This document shows, one piece after another, positions 1 through 8,475 of a stretch of 64,000 nt of DNA. Each line of letters begins with the position of its first letter. The first letter of the stretch is position 1. A program made the translations under genes and the position numbers. Origin of the DNA: CAJXZP01 sp963974475 (GTDB taxonomy: Bacteria > Bacteroidota > Bacteroidia > Flavobacteriales_G > Salibacteraceae); NCBI GenBank assembly GCA_963974475.1, contig CAXBCR010000011.1, forward strand, positions 1 through 64,000, in the 5' to 3' direction. Under the pieces are notes generated by a model. The model was given only the letters and a program-made list of their open reading frames with translations. It had not been told where the DNA came from and ran no database searches.

Positions 1-59
<59 letters not shown>

Positions 60-70
60 TCTTCAAAGCC

Positions 71-517
71 ATGCGTCAATTAAGTTTATGGATTTCGGTC
101 ATATTTATTAGCATATTAACCTCTTGTTCGGTAGAGCCTGAACCTATTAATTACGGGGATGAGCAATGTGATTTTTGTAAAATGGGTGTGGTTGACAAGG
201 CCCATTCCGCACAATACGTCACCAAAAAAGGAAAGCAATTTAAATATGATGCTATTGAATGCTTGATTCGTGACATTTCTGATTCAGAAATAAAAGAGGA
301 AGATATGGCTTACCTTTTAGTTGCAGATTATGCACATCCAGGAGTAATGACCGATGCGAAAACCGCAACATATCTTATTAGTAAAGCCATTAAATCGCCA
401 ATGGGAGCATATTTGTCTGCTTTTGCAAAAGTAGAAGATGCTCAAAAAACCAAAGGCGAAAATGACGGTGAGTTATACGATTGGGAAGGTATTAAAGCAA
501 AAATTTCAAATAATTAA
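71..517 (+). CDS. nosL: NosL, copper chaperone lipoprotein for nitrous oxide reductase
   Basis: NosL is an outer-face lipoprotein that binds copper and helps build the copper centres of the N2O reductase NosZ. The 148-residue product has a lipoprotein signal ending in LTSC with Cys19 as the lipid site. The NosL metal motif CDFCKM (Cys33, Cys36, Met38) follows, as expected for the family. The ATG at 71 is chosen because it opens this signal peptide directly, although the frame is open further upstream through the AATC tract. Only 3 nt separate its stop from nosD, so the two are probably co-transcribed. No strong Shine-Dalgarno sequence is visible. The nosZ gene itself is not in the window. Confidence 0.93.
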   Translation: MRQLSLWISVIFISILTSCSVEPEPINYGDEQCDFCKMGVVDKAHSAQYVTKKGKQFKYDAIECLIRDISDSEIKEEDMAYLLVADYAHPGVMTDAKTATYLISKAIKSPMGAYLSAFAKVEDAQKTKGENDGELYDWEGIKAKISNN

Positions 518-520
518 GGG

Positions 521-1783
521 ATGTATAAATGGCTAACTATTTGGTGTGTTGTTGGACTATTGGGTTCATCCGTAGCTAAAGAGGTAGAAGTATGCCCTAC
601 ATGTGCCACAAAGACACTAAAATCTGCTTTTTCACAAATTGATTCTGGCGATGTAATTATTCTAAAATCTGGTGAGTATAAAGAGCACGATTTAGAGGTT
701 AGCGTACCATTCACGTTAAAAGGGGAAGGGACTCCGGTCATGGATGGCGAAATGGAAGGGACTATCCTAACTATTAGTACAAACAATTTTACCATTGACG
801 GAGTTACGTTTAGAAATGTAGGTCAGAGTTACACCAAAGATTTTGCGGCAGTATTGGTTAATAGAGTAGATAGCTTTGCAGTTCGAAATTGCACCTTTGA
901 AAATGTGTTCTTTGGGATTTTGGTTGAGAAGTCGCACTTTGGTGTAATTGAACATAATTACATTTGGGGAAGTAGAAAAAGTGAATCAAATTCGGGAAAT
1001 GGGGTGCAACTGTGGCACTCTTCCGATATGCAAATAAATAATAACGAGGTGCATGGCATGCGCGATGGATTGTATTTTGAGTTTGTGAATGATGCTATTA
1101 TTTACGAAAACTTGAGTTATGATAACATCCGCTACGGACTTCATTTTATGTTTTCAAATAATGACGAATACCATCATAATGTGTTTAAAAACAATGGAGC
1201 GGGAGTGGCTGTAATGTTTTCGAAATTGATACTAATGCACGATAACCGTTTTGAATTTAATTGGGGGGCAGCGTCCTATGGGCTACTGCTAAAAGAAATT
1301 TATGATGCCGAAATTTATAATAACATATTTGAGCAAAATACTACCGGGATTACAACTGAAGGTTCCACTCGGATTAATTTCACCAACAATCAATTAATCC
1401 GTAATGGATGGGCCGTGAAAGTAACAGGAGGCTGTTACGATAATATGTTTAAGGGAAATGATTTTTCACATAATGCTTTTGATTTGTCTTTTAATGGGCA
1501 TTTGAATGGTAGTTCATTTGCTGGCAATTATTGGAGTGATTATACCGGATATGATTTAGATAAAAATGGAATAGGTGATATTCCATATCGTCCGGTAAAA
1601 TTGTTCTCCTACATTGTGAATAGAACTCCTGAAACTATAGTGTTGCTAAGAAGTTTATTTGTAGATATTATTAATTTTTCTGAAAAGGTGTCTCCGGTTT
1701 TCACCCCAGATAATTTAGTGGATGATATTCCTATGATGAAGCGTCCGGTGGTTATTATTGGAACAGGAAATTTTGAATTGTAA
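521..1783 (+). CDS. nosD: NosD, periplasmic beta-helix copper maturation protein
   Basis: NosD is the periplasmic component that works with the NosFY ABC transporter during NosZ copper-site assembly. The 420-residue product starts with a Sec signal (cleavage likely after Ala19, SSVA). The rest is a series of short repeated beta-helix turns rich in NN, GV and F patterns (about residues 70-350), the parallel right-handed helix of the NosD/CASH family. A Cys-x-x-Cys pair lies just after the signal (VCPTC). It sits 3 nt after nosL and 3 nt before nosF, in the standard nosL-D-F-Y order. Confidence 0.92.
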   Translation: MYKWLTIWCVVGLLGSSVAKEVEVCPTCATKTLKSAFSQIDSGDVIILKSGEYKEHDLEVSVPFTLKGEGTPVMDGEMEGTILTISTNNFTIDGVTFRNVGQSYTKDFAAVLVNRVDSFAVRNCTFENVFFGILVEKSHFGVIEHNYIWGSRKSESNSGNGVQLWHSSDMQINNNEVHGMRDGLYFEFVNDAIIYENLSYDNIRYGLHFMFSNNDEYHHNVFKNNGAGVAVMFSKLILMHDNRFEFNWGAASYGLLLKEIYDAEIYNNIFEQNTTGITTEGSTRINFTNNQLIRNGWAVKVTGGCYDNMFKGNDFSHNAFDLSFNGHLNGSSFAGNYWSDYTGYDLDKNGIGDIPYRPVKLFSYIVNRTPETIVLLRSLFVDIINFSEKVSPVFTPDNLVDDIPMMKRPVVIIGTGNFEL

Positions 1784-1786
1784 ACC

Positions 1787-2494
1787 ATGATTGAAGTAAA
1801 ACAATTACATAAAACTTTCGGAAAACTTACCGTTTTGGATGGGTTGGATTTATCCATTAAGTCGGGAGGAATTTTCGCGGTATTAGGTCCAAATGGATCC
1901 GGTAAGACAACGCTTATTAAGTGTATTCTAGGAATGGTTATTCCGCAAAAAGGGGAGATTATCTACGATGGAGAAGAAATTATAGGTAAATCAGATTATA
2001 GAAATAAAATCAATTACATGCCGCAAATTGCTAATTTTCCGGCAAACCTTTCGGTGATTGAATTGATTGAAATGGTAAAAAACCTTCGGCCTAAAGAAGC
2101 TAGAGAAACAGAATTGATTTCATTATTTGGATTGGAGCCCCATTTGGATAAAAAGTTGGGAAACCTTTCCGGAGGTACAAAGCAAAAAGTGAATATCGTT
2201 TTAGCTTTCATGTTTGATAGTAATCTCATTATACTTGATGAACCCACTACAGGGTTAGACCCAATTGCACTTATTTCGTTAAAAGAGTTAATTCAAAAAG
2301 CTAAAAACGAAGGAAAAACCATATTGGTTACCACCCATATCATGAGCTTGGTGGATGATATTGCCGATGAAATTGTATTCCTACTGGATGGGAAAATATA
2401 TTTCAAAGGAAGTGTTCCTCAATTGAAAGAACAAACGGGCGAAGCTCAATTGGAGCATGCTATTGCAAACCTTTTAAGAAAGCAAAATGTTTAA
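1787..2494 (+). CDS. nosF: NosF, ABC transporter ATP-binding subunit
   Basis: NosF is the cytoplasmic ATPase that pairs with the membrane protein NosY and is needed for copper-centre maturation of N2O reductase. The 235-residue product has a full nucleotide-binding domain: Walker A GPNGSGKT at residues 34-41, an LSGGTKQK signature, Walker B LIILDEPTTGLD, and the switch His in TTHIMS. The length is usual for this single-domain subfamily. The last 8 bases overlap the start of nosY, which suggests translational coupling. Identification rests on domain content plus neighbours, since the ATPase fold alone would not separate it from other ABC subunits. Confidence 0.92.
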   Translation: MIEVKQLHKTFGKLTVLDGLDLSIKSGGIFAVLGPNGSGKTTLIKCILGMVIPQKGEIIYDGEEIIGKSDYRNKINYMPQIANFPANLSVIELIEMVKNLRPKEARETELISLFGLEPHLDKKLGNLSGGTKQKVNIVLAFMFDSNLIILDEPTTGLDPIALISLKELIQKAKNEGKTILVTTHIMSLVDDIADEIVFLLDGKIYFKGSVPQLKEQTGEAQLEHAIANLLRKQNV

Positions 2495-3269
2495 AATATT
2501 AAAGTACAGTTTTTACGATTTAATGCGCTCTCGATGGAGTTACGTGTATTTCGCATTTTATTTAGCATTGGGTTTTGTGTTGTTGTTTTTGAATAACGAC
2601 ATCAATAAAGCCGTGATTACGCTTATGAATATCATTATCGTGTTAACTCCATTAATTGGAACTATTTTCGGGGTAATGTATTTTTATAATTCCAAAGAAT
2701 TTACGGAGTTATTATTGGCGCAACCCATCAAGCGGAGCAAAATCTTTATGGGGCAATATATGGGAGTAGCCTTGTCTTTAGCTTTAAGCCTAATACTTGG
2801 ATTAGGAATTCCATTTTTGGCGTATGGCCTGTTTCAATCCACTGCCATTTTTGATTTTGGTTTACTCTTGGTGGTTGGCATGTTTTTGAACTTTATTTTT
2901 GTGGCCTTGGCATTTAATATCGCTTTATCTAACGAAAATAAAATTAAAGGTTTTGGGTATGCTATTCTTATGTGGCTGTGTTTAGCGGTGATATATGATG
3001 GCGCTTTTTTAATTTCGTTGGTGATGTTTGATGATTATCCTCTGGATAAATTTTCGCTTCTGGCAACAATGTTTAATCCCATTGATTTATCACGTATCCT
3101 TATTCTTTTAAAACTAGATATTTCTGCTTTACTGGGATATACTGGGGCGGTGTTTAAACAATTTTTTGGTACCAGTTTAGGCCTTTTCGTTTCGTTGGCT
3201 GTCCTTACATTATGGGTGTTGTTTCCGGTTTGGAGAATTAATATGAAGCTACGTAGAAAAGATTTTTAA
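2487..3269 (+). CDS. nosY: NosY, ABC transporter membrane subunit
   Basis: NosY is the permease partner of NosF. The 260-residue product shows about six hydrophobic segments (roughly residues 17-36, 42-66, 95-116, 126-146, 156-178 and 228-248), typical of the ABC-2 permease fold. The short early motif KEFTELLLAQPIKRS resembles the coupling region of this family. It overlaps nosF by 8 nt and is followed 20 nt later by a small lipoprotein gene on the same strand, so that gene may be the last member of the operon. Confidence 0.9.
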   Translation: MFKILKYSFYDLMRSRWSYVYFAFYLALGFVLLFLNNDINKAVITLMNIIIVLTPLIGTIFGVMYFYNSKEFTELLLAQPIKRSKIFMGQYMGVALSLALSLILGLGIPFLAYGLFQSTAIFDFGLLLVVGMFLNFIFVALAFNIALSNENKIKGFGYAILMWLCLAVIYDGAFLISLVMFDDYPLDKFSLLATMFNPIDLSRILILLKLDISALLGYTGAVFKQFFGTSLGLFVSLAVLTLWVLFPVWRINMKLRRKDF

Positions 3270-3289
3270 TCATTCTAAAATTTCGAATA

Positions 3290-3811
3290 ATGAATTACTT
3301 GTCAGTTTTATTAGTAGGTCTATTCTTGCTTACTTCATGTGTTAACAGTGAGAAAGAAACAAAAACGGATGTGACCTCTATGAAGGTAGATAAACCAGAA
3401 CCTAGTCAAGAGGAACAGCAAAAAAACACTCAGAAATTAATATCTAAGGTGATAGATGTATCGGAACTGAATCTTCAGATGAATGGTACAGATAAATGGA
3501 TGATTAATGATTCTTCCTACACTATGTTAATGAAAATCAAACAACAGATTTATGTGATTTCTGGAAATATGGAAAATTATGAGATTTCGAGTTACAATAA
3601 AATGGGCAAAGAGTTCTTTGAATTTGTATCAACTATTCCTGCGCTCGAAGATGAAAAGGCAAACAAGGAATTAAAAAAGGTTATTTCCAACACTCAATCG
3701 CAGGTTACTTTTATGATGGGAACTAATTTACAAGAATCGCAAATAGCAATTATTAACCTCAGTATGATTTATGATGAGGTTCCTGAATATTTTGAATCTT
3801 CTTCAAAATAG
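3290..3811 (+). CDS. Small lipoprotein of unknown function, end of nos operon
   Basis: I do not recognise this 173-residue protein. It begins with a clear lipoprotein signal, LLTSC, with Cys17 as the lipid site. A charged Glu/Lys/Gln stretch follows, then a helix-rich region with many Met residues and no cysteine after the lipid site. It starts only 20 nt after nosY on the same strand, so it is probably transcribed with the nos genes. A role in N2O respiration is possible by position alone, and nothing in the sequence shows metal binding. Confidence 0.75.
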   Translation: MNYLSVLLVGLFLLTSCVNSEKETKTDVTSMKVDKPEPSQEEQQKNTQKLISKVIDVSELNLQMNGTDKWMINDSSYTMLMKIKQQIYVISGNMENYEISSYNKMGKEFFEFVSTIPALEDEKANKELKKVISNTQSQVTFMMGTNLQESQIAIINLSMIYDEVPEYFESSSK

Positions 3812-3890
3812 AATTATTACCTGTAAGTCTTTGTCTTAAAAATGATGTGCCTTTTTGAATAGGGATATTATGGAAAGGTGCTTTTGGAGC

Positions 3891-3903
3891 GGTTATAATA
3901 ACC
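3891..3903. promoter_or_regulatory. Small palindrome upstream of the FAS1 gene
   Basis: A 13-bp palindrome, GGTTAT-A-ATAACC, in the gap between the lipoprotein gene and the FAS1 gene. With a one-base centre it is too tight for a hairpin and reads better as an operator. No regulator is known. Confidence 0.35.
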
Positions 3904-3940
3904 AATTCACCCTAATTAAAGACCTCATGGTGTTTATTAG

Positions 3941-3954
3941 GTGACATAAATCAC
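3941..3954. promoter_or_regulatory. GTGA-N6-TCAC dyad, Crp/Fnr-type site candidate
   Basis: The sequence GTGA-CATAAA-TCAC is a perfect dyad with the half-sites and spacing of Crp-family operators. It lies about 45 nt upstream of the -7-like element of the FAS1 gene, a position where an activator would bind. A Crp/Fnr-type regulator near denitrification genes is plausible, but the site faces the FAS1 gene and not nosL. Confidence 0.4.
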
Positions 3955-3998
3955 GGAAAACACTATTATTTGTCATGAGTTAGGAGATTGGTGACCAC

Positions 3999-4006
3999 TA
4001 ATTTTG
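3999..4006 (+). promoter_or_regulatory. -7 promoter element for the FAS1 gene
   Basis: TAATTTTG matches the Bacteroidota -7 consensus TAnnTTTG and lies 31 nt before the ATG at 4038. No well-placed -33 TTG is seen; the nearest TTTG is 26 nt further upstream. Confidence 0.45.
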
Positions 4007-4037
4007 ATTTGTAGAAAAAATCATAAAAACTGATATC

Positions 4038-4622
4038 ATGAAAAAAACATTATTATTTATTGCCGCTATGGCAACTTCAATGGCTTTCACATCTTGTGGA
4101 GGAGGAGAAACCGCTACCGCTCCTGAAGCTGCTGCTCCGGCAGCTACAACAGAAATGGAAACTCACGGGCAAGCCGGTGTTGTAGATGCAGATAGTAGAC
4201 CAAATATTTTAAACATTGCAATTGGCTCACCTGACCATACTACATTAGTAGCCGCGGTACAGGCAGCTGGTATTGAAGATGTATTAGTAAATTCAGGTCC
4301 TTTAACTGTATTTGCCCCGAACAATGCAGCATTTGCAAAACTACCTGCTGGAACTGTAGAAGAATTAGTTAAACCGGAAAACAAAGCTAAATTGGCTGGT
4401 ATTCTTACCATGCACGCAGCTCCTGGAACTTTTGACGAAAGACAATTACGTAAAGAAGCGCGTAAAGGACGTAAGGTGTACATGGCTGATGGTTCTTACC
4501 TTTCTGTTGTGGTCGATGAAAATGATGATATTTTCGTGGGCGGTGCAAAAGTATTAGGCTACGTAGATGCTGGAAACGGTATAGTAGTGGTTGTTGACGC
4601 ATTGGTAGATCCTTCAAAATAG
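4038..4622 (+). CDS. FAS1 (fasciclin) domain lipoprotein
   Basis: This is a surface or periplasmic lipoprotein with one FAS1 domain, a fold used in adhesion and ligand binding. The 194-residue product has a lipoprotein signal ending FTSC (Cys20) followed by an Ala/Thr/Pro-rich linker (about residues 21-50). The FAS1 domain covers about residues 55-192, with the characteristic GPLTVFAPNNAAFAKLP block and a closing VVVVDALV strand. It stands alone, with its own -7 element and Crp-like dyad upstream and a strong terminator downstream. The ligand is unknown. Confidence 0.88.
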   Translation: MKKTLLFIAAMATSMAFTSCGGGETATAPEAAAPAATTEMETHGQAGVVDADSRPNILNIAIGSPDHTTLVAAVQAAGIEDVLVNSGPLTVFAPNNAAFAKLPAGTVEELVKPENKAKLAGILTMHAAPGTFDERQLRKEARKGRKVYMADGSYLSVVVDENDDIFVGGAKVLGYVDAGNGIVVVVDALVDPSK

Positions 4623-4693
4623 CAACATAAATATTGAAACTGGTTTTTGATTAGTTGGATTTTTAATTTTCCAGTATCAATAAGCTTTTTGTA

Positions 4694-4726
4694 AAGCCTT
4701 CACCACCGCGGTGAAGGCTTTTCTTT
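4694..4726 (+). terminator. Intrinsic terminator after the FAS1 gene
   Basis: A perfect 11-bp stem (4694-4704 with 4710-4720) with a 5-nt loop ACCGC, followed by TTCTTTT. It lies 72 nt after the FAS1 stop codon. Confidence 0.85.
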
Positions 4727-5002
4727 TGATGACTAATTAGTGAGATAAAACTTTTATTATTAGTTGTAAGTCCAATGCACTCAAAATGAACGCATGATAA
4801 CATATAGCCTTTCAATAAATCTAATTGCAAACCCTTTCCCATTCTTTTAATTAGTCCAAATAGAAATTGGTTTTAGCATAGCGGGTTGAATTGTTACCGC
4901 TGGATTACTGGTGGAATGGTTGTGTTTTATTGAATATTAATTGAAACCGGAATAGGATGATTTGTAGGTCTCGTTTGTACAAGTTGTTAGACTAGCAGAC
5001 AT

Positions 5003-5032
5003 AAAAAATGCCGCTGGGTAAAGCGGCATTTT
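5003..5032 (-). terminator. Intrinsic terminator for the minus-strand NTF2-like gene
   Basis: A perfect 11-bp stem (5005-5015 with 5022-5032) around a 6-nt loop. Read on the minus strand it ends in a run of T from the A tract at 5003-5008, 34 nt past the stop codon at 5066. The other arm also ends in TTTT, so it may stop transcription in both directions. Confidence 0.8.
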
Positions 5033-5065
5033 CAATATGTTCTAAATAGTAATTTCTGTCAATCT

Positions 5066-5914
5066 TTAATTTTTTGATGGCGTAGCAAAAGTTCTAACCA
5101 TTTTAAGACAATGGTCTTGTTGCTCAATTTTAATAAGTGCAATAATAGCTTGCTCTTCGCCAGTTGCTTTTGCAATTGTTGGCCCATTTAGTTTGTCTTT
5201 GGATATAGCGCTTTGAGCAATATTCCAATGGTAATTATTTTCGCTATCATCGGATTTTAAAGAGACCACTTTGTACTTATCTGCACCATTAAAATTAACG
5301 GTGTTAGAAATATCCGAATAATCTGTACCACTTGGGAAATAAGTGTGCACATTGTAATTGTTGTCATCTTGTTTTTGGATATTTATGTAGCATTCTCCTT
5401 TATAAATTTCATCTGAAATCTGTACGTTGGAAAAGAAGGTAATAACAAAAGTGTTGTTAATAGGAGTGGCAATTAATTGTACCATATTTTTTCCTTTCGA
5501 AATTACAGATTCACCAGCGTGAACGGAGTTTTCTACCTCAAATGTGGCGTAAATGGTATTTTCACGAACTTTTAAATGATTAAATCTAGTAATTTTCCAA
5601 TTCACATATAAGGAAGGCGTATTGCCAGAGAGCATTAAGTGTTGCCTTAAATTTGATTTGGTATAACGTCCTTCCTGTACTTTGCCATTGGTAGTAATAA
5701 TGGTGTTTTCCCAAATACAGTCATCAGAGAACGCTTTTAAAAATGGGGCAATATTATTACCGTTTTGAAGATTGTTTAAATTTTCATCGAAGGTTTGTTT
5801 AATAAACTGCGTGAACTTATCGGTATCGGTATCGGTAGTTTGTGAAAAAACATTTGCGGTTAGTAAAAATAGTCCCACAAATAAAAGCTGCGATTTGAAA
5901 TATGATTTTTTCAT
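5066..5914 (-). CDS. Secreted NTF2/SnoaL-like protein, unknown function
   Basis: The 282-residue product has a Sec signal (likely cut after Ser24, before Gln25). Residues about 33-165 look like an NTF2/SnoaL fold: a helix with the FLKAFSDDCIWEN pattern, then alternating strands. The second half (about 170-275) is a similar strand-rich region with one Cys in KGECYI. The fold hosts many activities and I cannot assign one. The gene lies 29 nt after paaE on the same strand and probably shares its transcript. A secreted protein would not act directly with the cytoplasmic epoxidase, so the link may be only positional. Confidence 0.7.
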   Translation of the reverse strand: MKKSYFKSQLLFVGLFLLTANVFSQTTDTDTDKFTQFIKQTFDENLNNLQNGNNIAPFLKAFSDDCIWENTIITTNGKVQEGRYTKSNLRQHLMLSGNTPSLYVNWKITRFNHLKVRENTIYATFEVENSVHAGESVISKGKNMVQLIATPINNTFVITFFSNVQISDEIYKGECYINIQKQDDNNYNVHTYFPSGTDYSDISNTVNFNGADKYKVVSLKSDDSENNYHWNIAQSAISKDKLNGPTIAKATGEEQAIIALIKIEQQDHCLKMVRTFATPSKN

Positions 5915-5943
5915 TGGATTGAATTTTAAATTTTTTATTCGTG

Positions 5944-7014
5944 TTAATCATCAAAACTAACCACCACTTTTTCGGTCGTAGGGTGAGCCTGACAAGTTAA
6001 AATATAACCAGCTTCCACTTCTTCGTCAAGTAAAGAATAATTCATGGTCATGGTGGCTTTTCCTTCTAGTAATTTTGCTTTACAAGTACAACAAACCCCT
6101 CCTTTGCAAGAAAATGGTAAGTCAATACCCGCTTCCACACCGGCTTGTAAAATATTTAAACCTTCCGTTTTTAAAGTGAAGTCATATTGCTCATCATCCA
6201 TAATGATGGTCATATTTGCATTCACTTTATTGGTATCTTTTAAAACGGTTTCGGAAGTTGTTGTAGCAGCTCCCGAAGCGTGAAATAATTCAAAATGAAC
6301 TTTGCTCTCGTCCACATTCATTTCTTTCAAATATGCACGAATGTCATTTGTCATTCCCTCAGGGCCGCACATAAAAAATTCATCCACTTTTGTAACGTCA
6401 AAAAACGCCTTTCCCCAAAGAGGAAGCTTTTCTGCTTCAATTCTTCCGTAAAATGCATCAATGCCTCTATTTTCACGACTCAAAACTAATTGAGCTGTAA
6501 AGCGAGCCGGATATTCATTCTTCAGGTCGTCAATGTGTTTCCCAAAAATAATAGAATCCACATCCTTGTTACCATACATTAAGGTGAAATTACTGTTTGG
6601 CTCCGTAGCTAAAACATGTTTGATAATGCTAAGCACTGGTGTGATTCCACTTCCAGCTGCAAATCCTACGTAGTTTTTTGCATTATCTGCTTTGTATTCA
6701 CTATAAAAATGACCCGTTGGAGTCATGACATCTATCGAGTCACCCGGTTTTAAAACCGTGTTAGCGTAAGTAGAAAACACGCCATTTGGCACTTGTTTTA
6801 TGGCTACACGTAATTCATTTTCGTATGGTGCAGAGCAAATTGAATAGGCTCTTCTCACGTCTTCACCCTGAATTATTGCTTTCAGAGTAATGTATTGCCC
6901 TGGAATAAAACGATAATCCTCTTTCTTAATATTGGAAGGAATGGAAAAAGCCACGGAAACAGTATCTGCGGTTTCTTTTCTAACGTCTTTTACCTGTAAG
7001 GTATTAAATTGCAT
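5944..7014 (-). CDS. paaE: PaaE, phenylacetyl-CoA epoxidase reductase subunit
   Basis: PaaE passes electrons from NADPH through FAD and a 2Fe-2S cluster to the PaaAC di-iron oxygenase that epoxidises phenylacetyl-CoA. The 356-residue product has a FAD-binding barrel with RAYSICS, an NAD(P) domain with AAGSGITPVLS, and a C-terminal plant-type ferredoxin domain with Cys ligands in SCKGGVCCTCK and a later ILTCQAHP. The ATG at 7014 is preferred; a longer in-frame start at 7035 would place coding sequence across the -7 element. It is transcribed divergently from paaABCD, an unusual split for a five-gene set that is often one operon. Confidence 0.9.
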   Translation of the reverse strand: MQFNTLQVKDVRKETADTVSVAFSIPSNIKKEDYRFIPGQYITLKAIIQGEDVRRAYSICSAPYENELRVAIKQVPNGVFSTYANTVLKPGDSIDVMTPTGHFYSEYKADNAKNYVGFAAGSGITPVLSIIKHVLATEPNSNFTLMYGNKDVDSIIFGKHIDDLKNEYPARFTAQLVLSRENRGIDAFYGRIEAEKLPLWGKAFFDVTKVDEFFMCGPEGMTNDIRAYLKEMNVDESKVHFELFHASGAATTTSETVLKDTNKVNANMTIIMDDEQYDFTLKTEGLNILQAGVEAGIDLPFSCKGGVCCTCKAKLLEGKATMTMNYSLLDEEVEAGYILTCQAHPTTEKVVVSFDD

Positions 7015-7032
7015 AAAAAATATTATTTGCCA

Positions 7033-7040
7033 CAAATGTA
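7033..7040 (-). promoter_or_regulatory. -7 promoter element of paaE
   Basis: On the minus strand TACATTTG matches TAnnTTTG and ends 18 nt before the chosen ATG at 7014. This spacing agrees with other genes in the window and supports the shorter start. No clear -33 TTG is visible. Confidence 0.55.
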
Positions 7041-7232
7041 ATTTATAAATACTAAGTGTATAAGGGCATAAATCGTTATTTTTTTAGATCAAATAAAGGC
7101 CTTTTGTATGCATGACCCCAAAAAAATAGTTTCGTTCTCGCGTATGCTTTTTTGTGAAATAATTTATGTTCCTTTATCATACGGTTTACGGGTTAAATTT
7201 TTTAAACTTGTGACCCATTAAATTCGCATAAT

Positions 7233-8168
7233 ATGACAGAGGAAGAATTAGAGAAAAAATTTCAGGAACGCATTGATGCGGAGATGAAAATTGAGCCAAG
7301 AGAATGGATGCCAGAGAAATATAGACAGCATTTAATTCGTCAAATGTCTCAACATGCGCATAGTGAAGTTATTGGAATGCAACCGGAAGGAAACTGGATT
7401 ACTAGAGCTCCTTCGCTGCGTGCTAAAATGGTACTTATGGCAAAGGTGCAAGATGAAGCGGGTCATGGTCTTTATCTGTATAGTTCTTGCGAAACTTTGG
7501 GCATAAGTCGAGATGAGTTGGTGGACCAATTACACACCGGAAAAGCAAAATATGCTAGTATTTTTAATTACCCTACCCTTAATTGGGCCGACATGGGCGC
7601 AGTGGGTTGGTTGGTAGATGGAGCAGCGATTGTGAATCAGGTTTCCTTGCAACGTACTTCTTATGGACCTTATGCAAGAGGAATGGTGAAAATTTGTAAG
7701 GAAGAGAGTTTTCATCAAAGACAAGGATATGAAATCATTGCCAATATGGCTAAAGGCACCGATGCGCAAAAGAAAATGGCGCAAGATGCTTTGAATAGAT
7801 TTTGGTGGCCATCATTGATGATGTTTGGACCCCATGATTCAGATTCACCAAATAGTGGTAATGCAATAAAATGGAAGATTAAAAGAGAAAGTAATGATGT
7901 TTTGCGTCAGCGGTTTATTGATAAAACCATTCAGCAAGCAGAATTAATTGGACTTACCGTTCCAGATCCAGATTTAAAATGGAATGAAGAACGTCAAAGT
8001 TATGATTGGGGAGAAATTAATTGGGATGAGTTTTATGCCGTAATTAATGGAAATGGATTAGCCAATAGACAACGTGTTGCCCAACATAAAAAAGCACATG
8101 ACGAAGGTGAATGGGTACGAGAAGCCGCAAAAGCGTATGCGGAAAAACAAAAAGAAGTATTAGTATAA
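7233..8168 (+). CDS. paaA: PaaA, phenylacetyl-CoA epoxidase catalytic subunit
   Basis: PaaA is the di-iron oxygenase subunit that converts phenylacetyl-CoA to its ring 1,2-epoxide. The 311-residue product is helical, with both metal-binding helices visible: DEAGH (Glu75, His78) and EESFH (Glu158, His161), the ExxH pairs of the carboxylate-bridged di-iron fold. Length and N-terminus (EPREWMPEKYRQHLIRQMSQHAHSE region) match the family. It heads the operon paaA-B-C-D. A one-mismatch -7 element, TAAACTTG at 7203-7210, lies 22 nt upstream of the ATG. Confidence 0.95.
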   Translation: MTEEELEKKFQERIDAEMKIEPREWMPEKYRQHLIRQMSQHAHSEVIGMQPEGNWITRAPSLRAKMVLMAKVQDEAGHGLYLYSSCETLGISRDELVDQLHTGKAKYASIFNYPTLNWADMGAVGWLVDGAAIVNQVSLQRTSYGPYARGMVKICKEESFHQRQGYEIIANMAKGTDAQKKMAQDALNRFWWPSLMMFGPHDSDSPNSGNAIKWKIKRESNDVLRQRFIDKTIQQAELIGLTVPDPDLKWNEERQSYDWGEINWDEFYAVINGNGLANRQRVAQHKKAHDEGEWVREAAKAYAEKQKEVLV

Positions 8169-8179
8169 AGAAGAACAAT

Positions 8180-8473
8180 ATGTCAGTAGATAATAATCAA
8201 GGTGAATTATGGGAAGTTTTTATTCAATCTAAAAACAATTTGCCATACAAACATGTAGGTTCTGTGCATGCAACAGACAAAGAAATGGCATTGCAAAATG
8301 CACGTGATTTATACACCCGCAGAGGAGAAGGTAGAGGTATTTGGGTTGTTCCCTCGCAATATATTGTAGCGTCTGATCCTGAAGATGATGCTTCAAATTT
8401 TGACCCCTCTGAAGATAAAATTTACCGCCACCCAACGTTTTATGTAATGCCTGAAGGGTCTAAAAACATATAA
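8180..8473 (+). CDS. paaB: PaaB, phenylacetyl-CoA epoxidase structural subunit
   Basis: PaaB is the small subunit that bridges PaaAC units in the epoxidase. The 97-residue product has the usual pattern LWEVFIQSK near the start, the RRGEGRGIWVVPSQYI core, and DPSEDKIYRHPTFY near the end. The ATG at 8180 is chosen over longer in-frame starts because these would run back into paaA and the family N-terminus fits here. It is 11 nt after paaA and 2 nt before paaC. Confidence 0.93.
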   Translation: MSVDNNQGELWEVFIQSKNNLPYKHVGSVHATDKEMALQNARDLYTRRGEGRGIWVVPSQYIVASDPEDDASNFDPSEDKIYRHPTFYVMPEGSKNI

Positions 8474-8475
8474 GG

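Larger units (their letters stand above)
4623..5065. other. 443-bp gene-free gap between convergent genes
   Basis: The gap between the FAS1 gene and the minus-strand NTF2-like gene holds one terminator at each end (4694-4726 and 5003-5032). Between them, 4730-5000 is AT-rich with frequent stops in all frames, and I see no convincing open frame, tRNA or repeat there. Confidence 0.6.

Noticed and set aside
4405..4617. Open frame on the minus strand within the FAS1 gene
   Set aside because: It mirrors the codon pattern of the FAS1 gene, has no signal or motif, and shows no ribosome site.
8111..8179. Longer start for paaB inside paaA
   Set aside because: It would add 23 residues absent from the family and overlap paaA; the ATG at 8180 fits.
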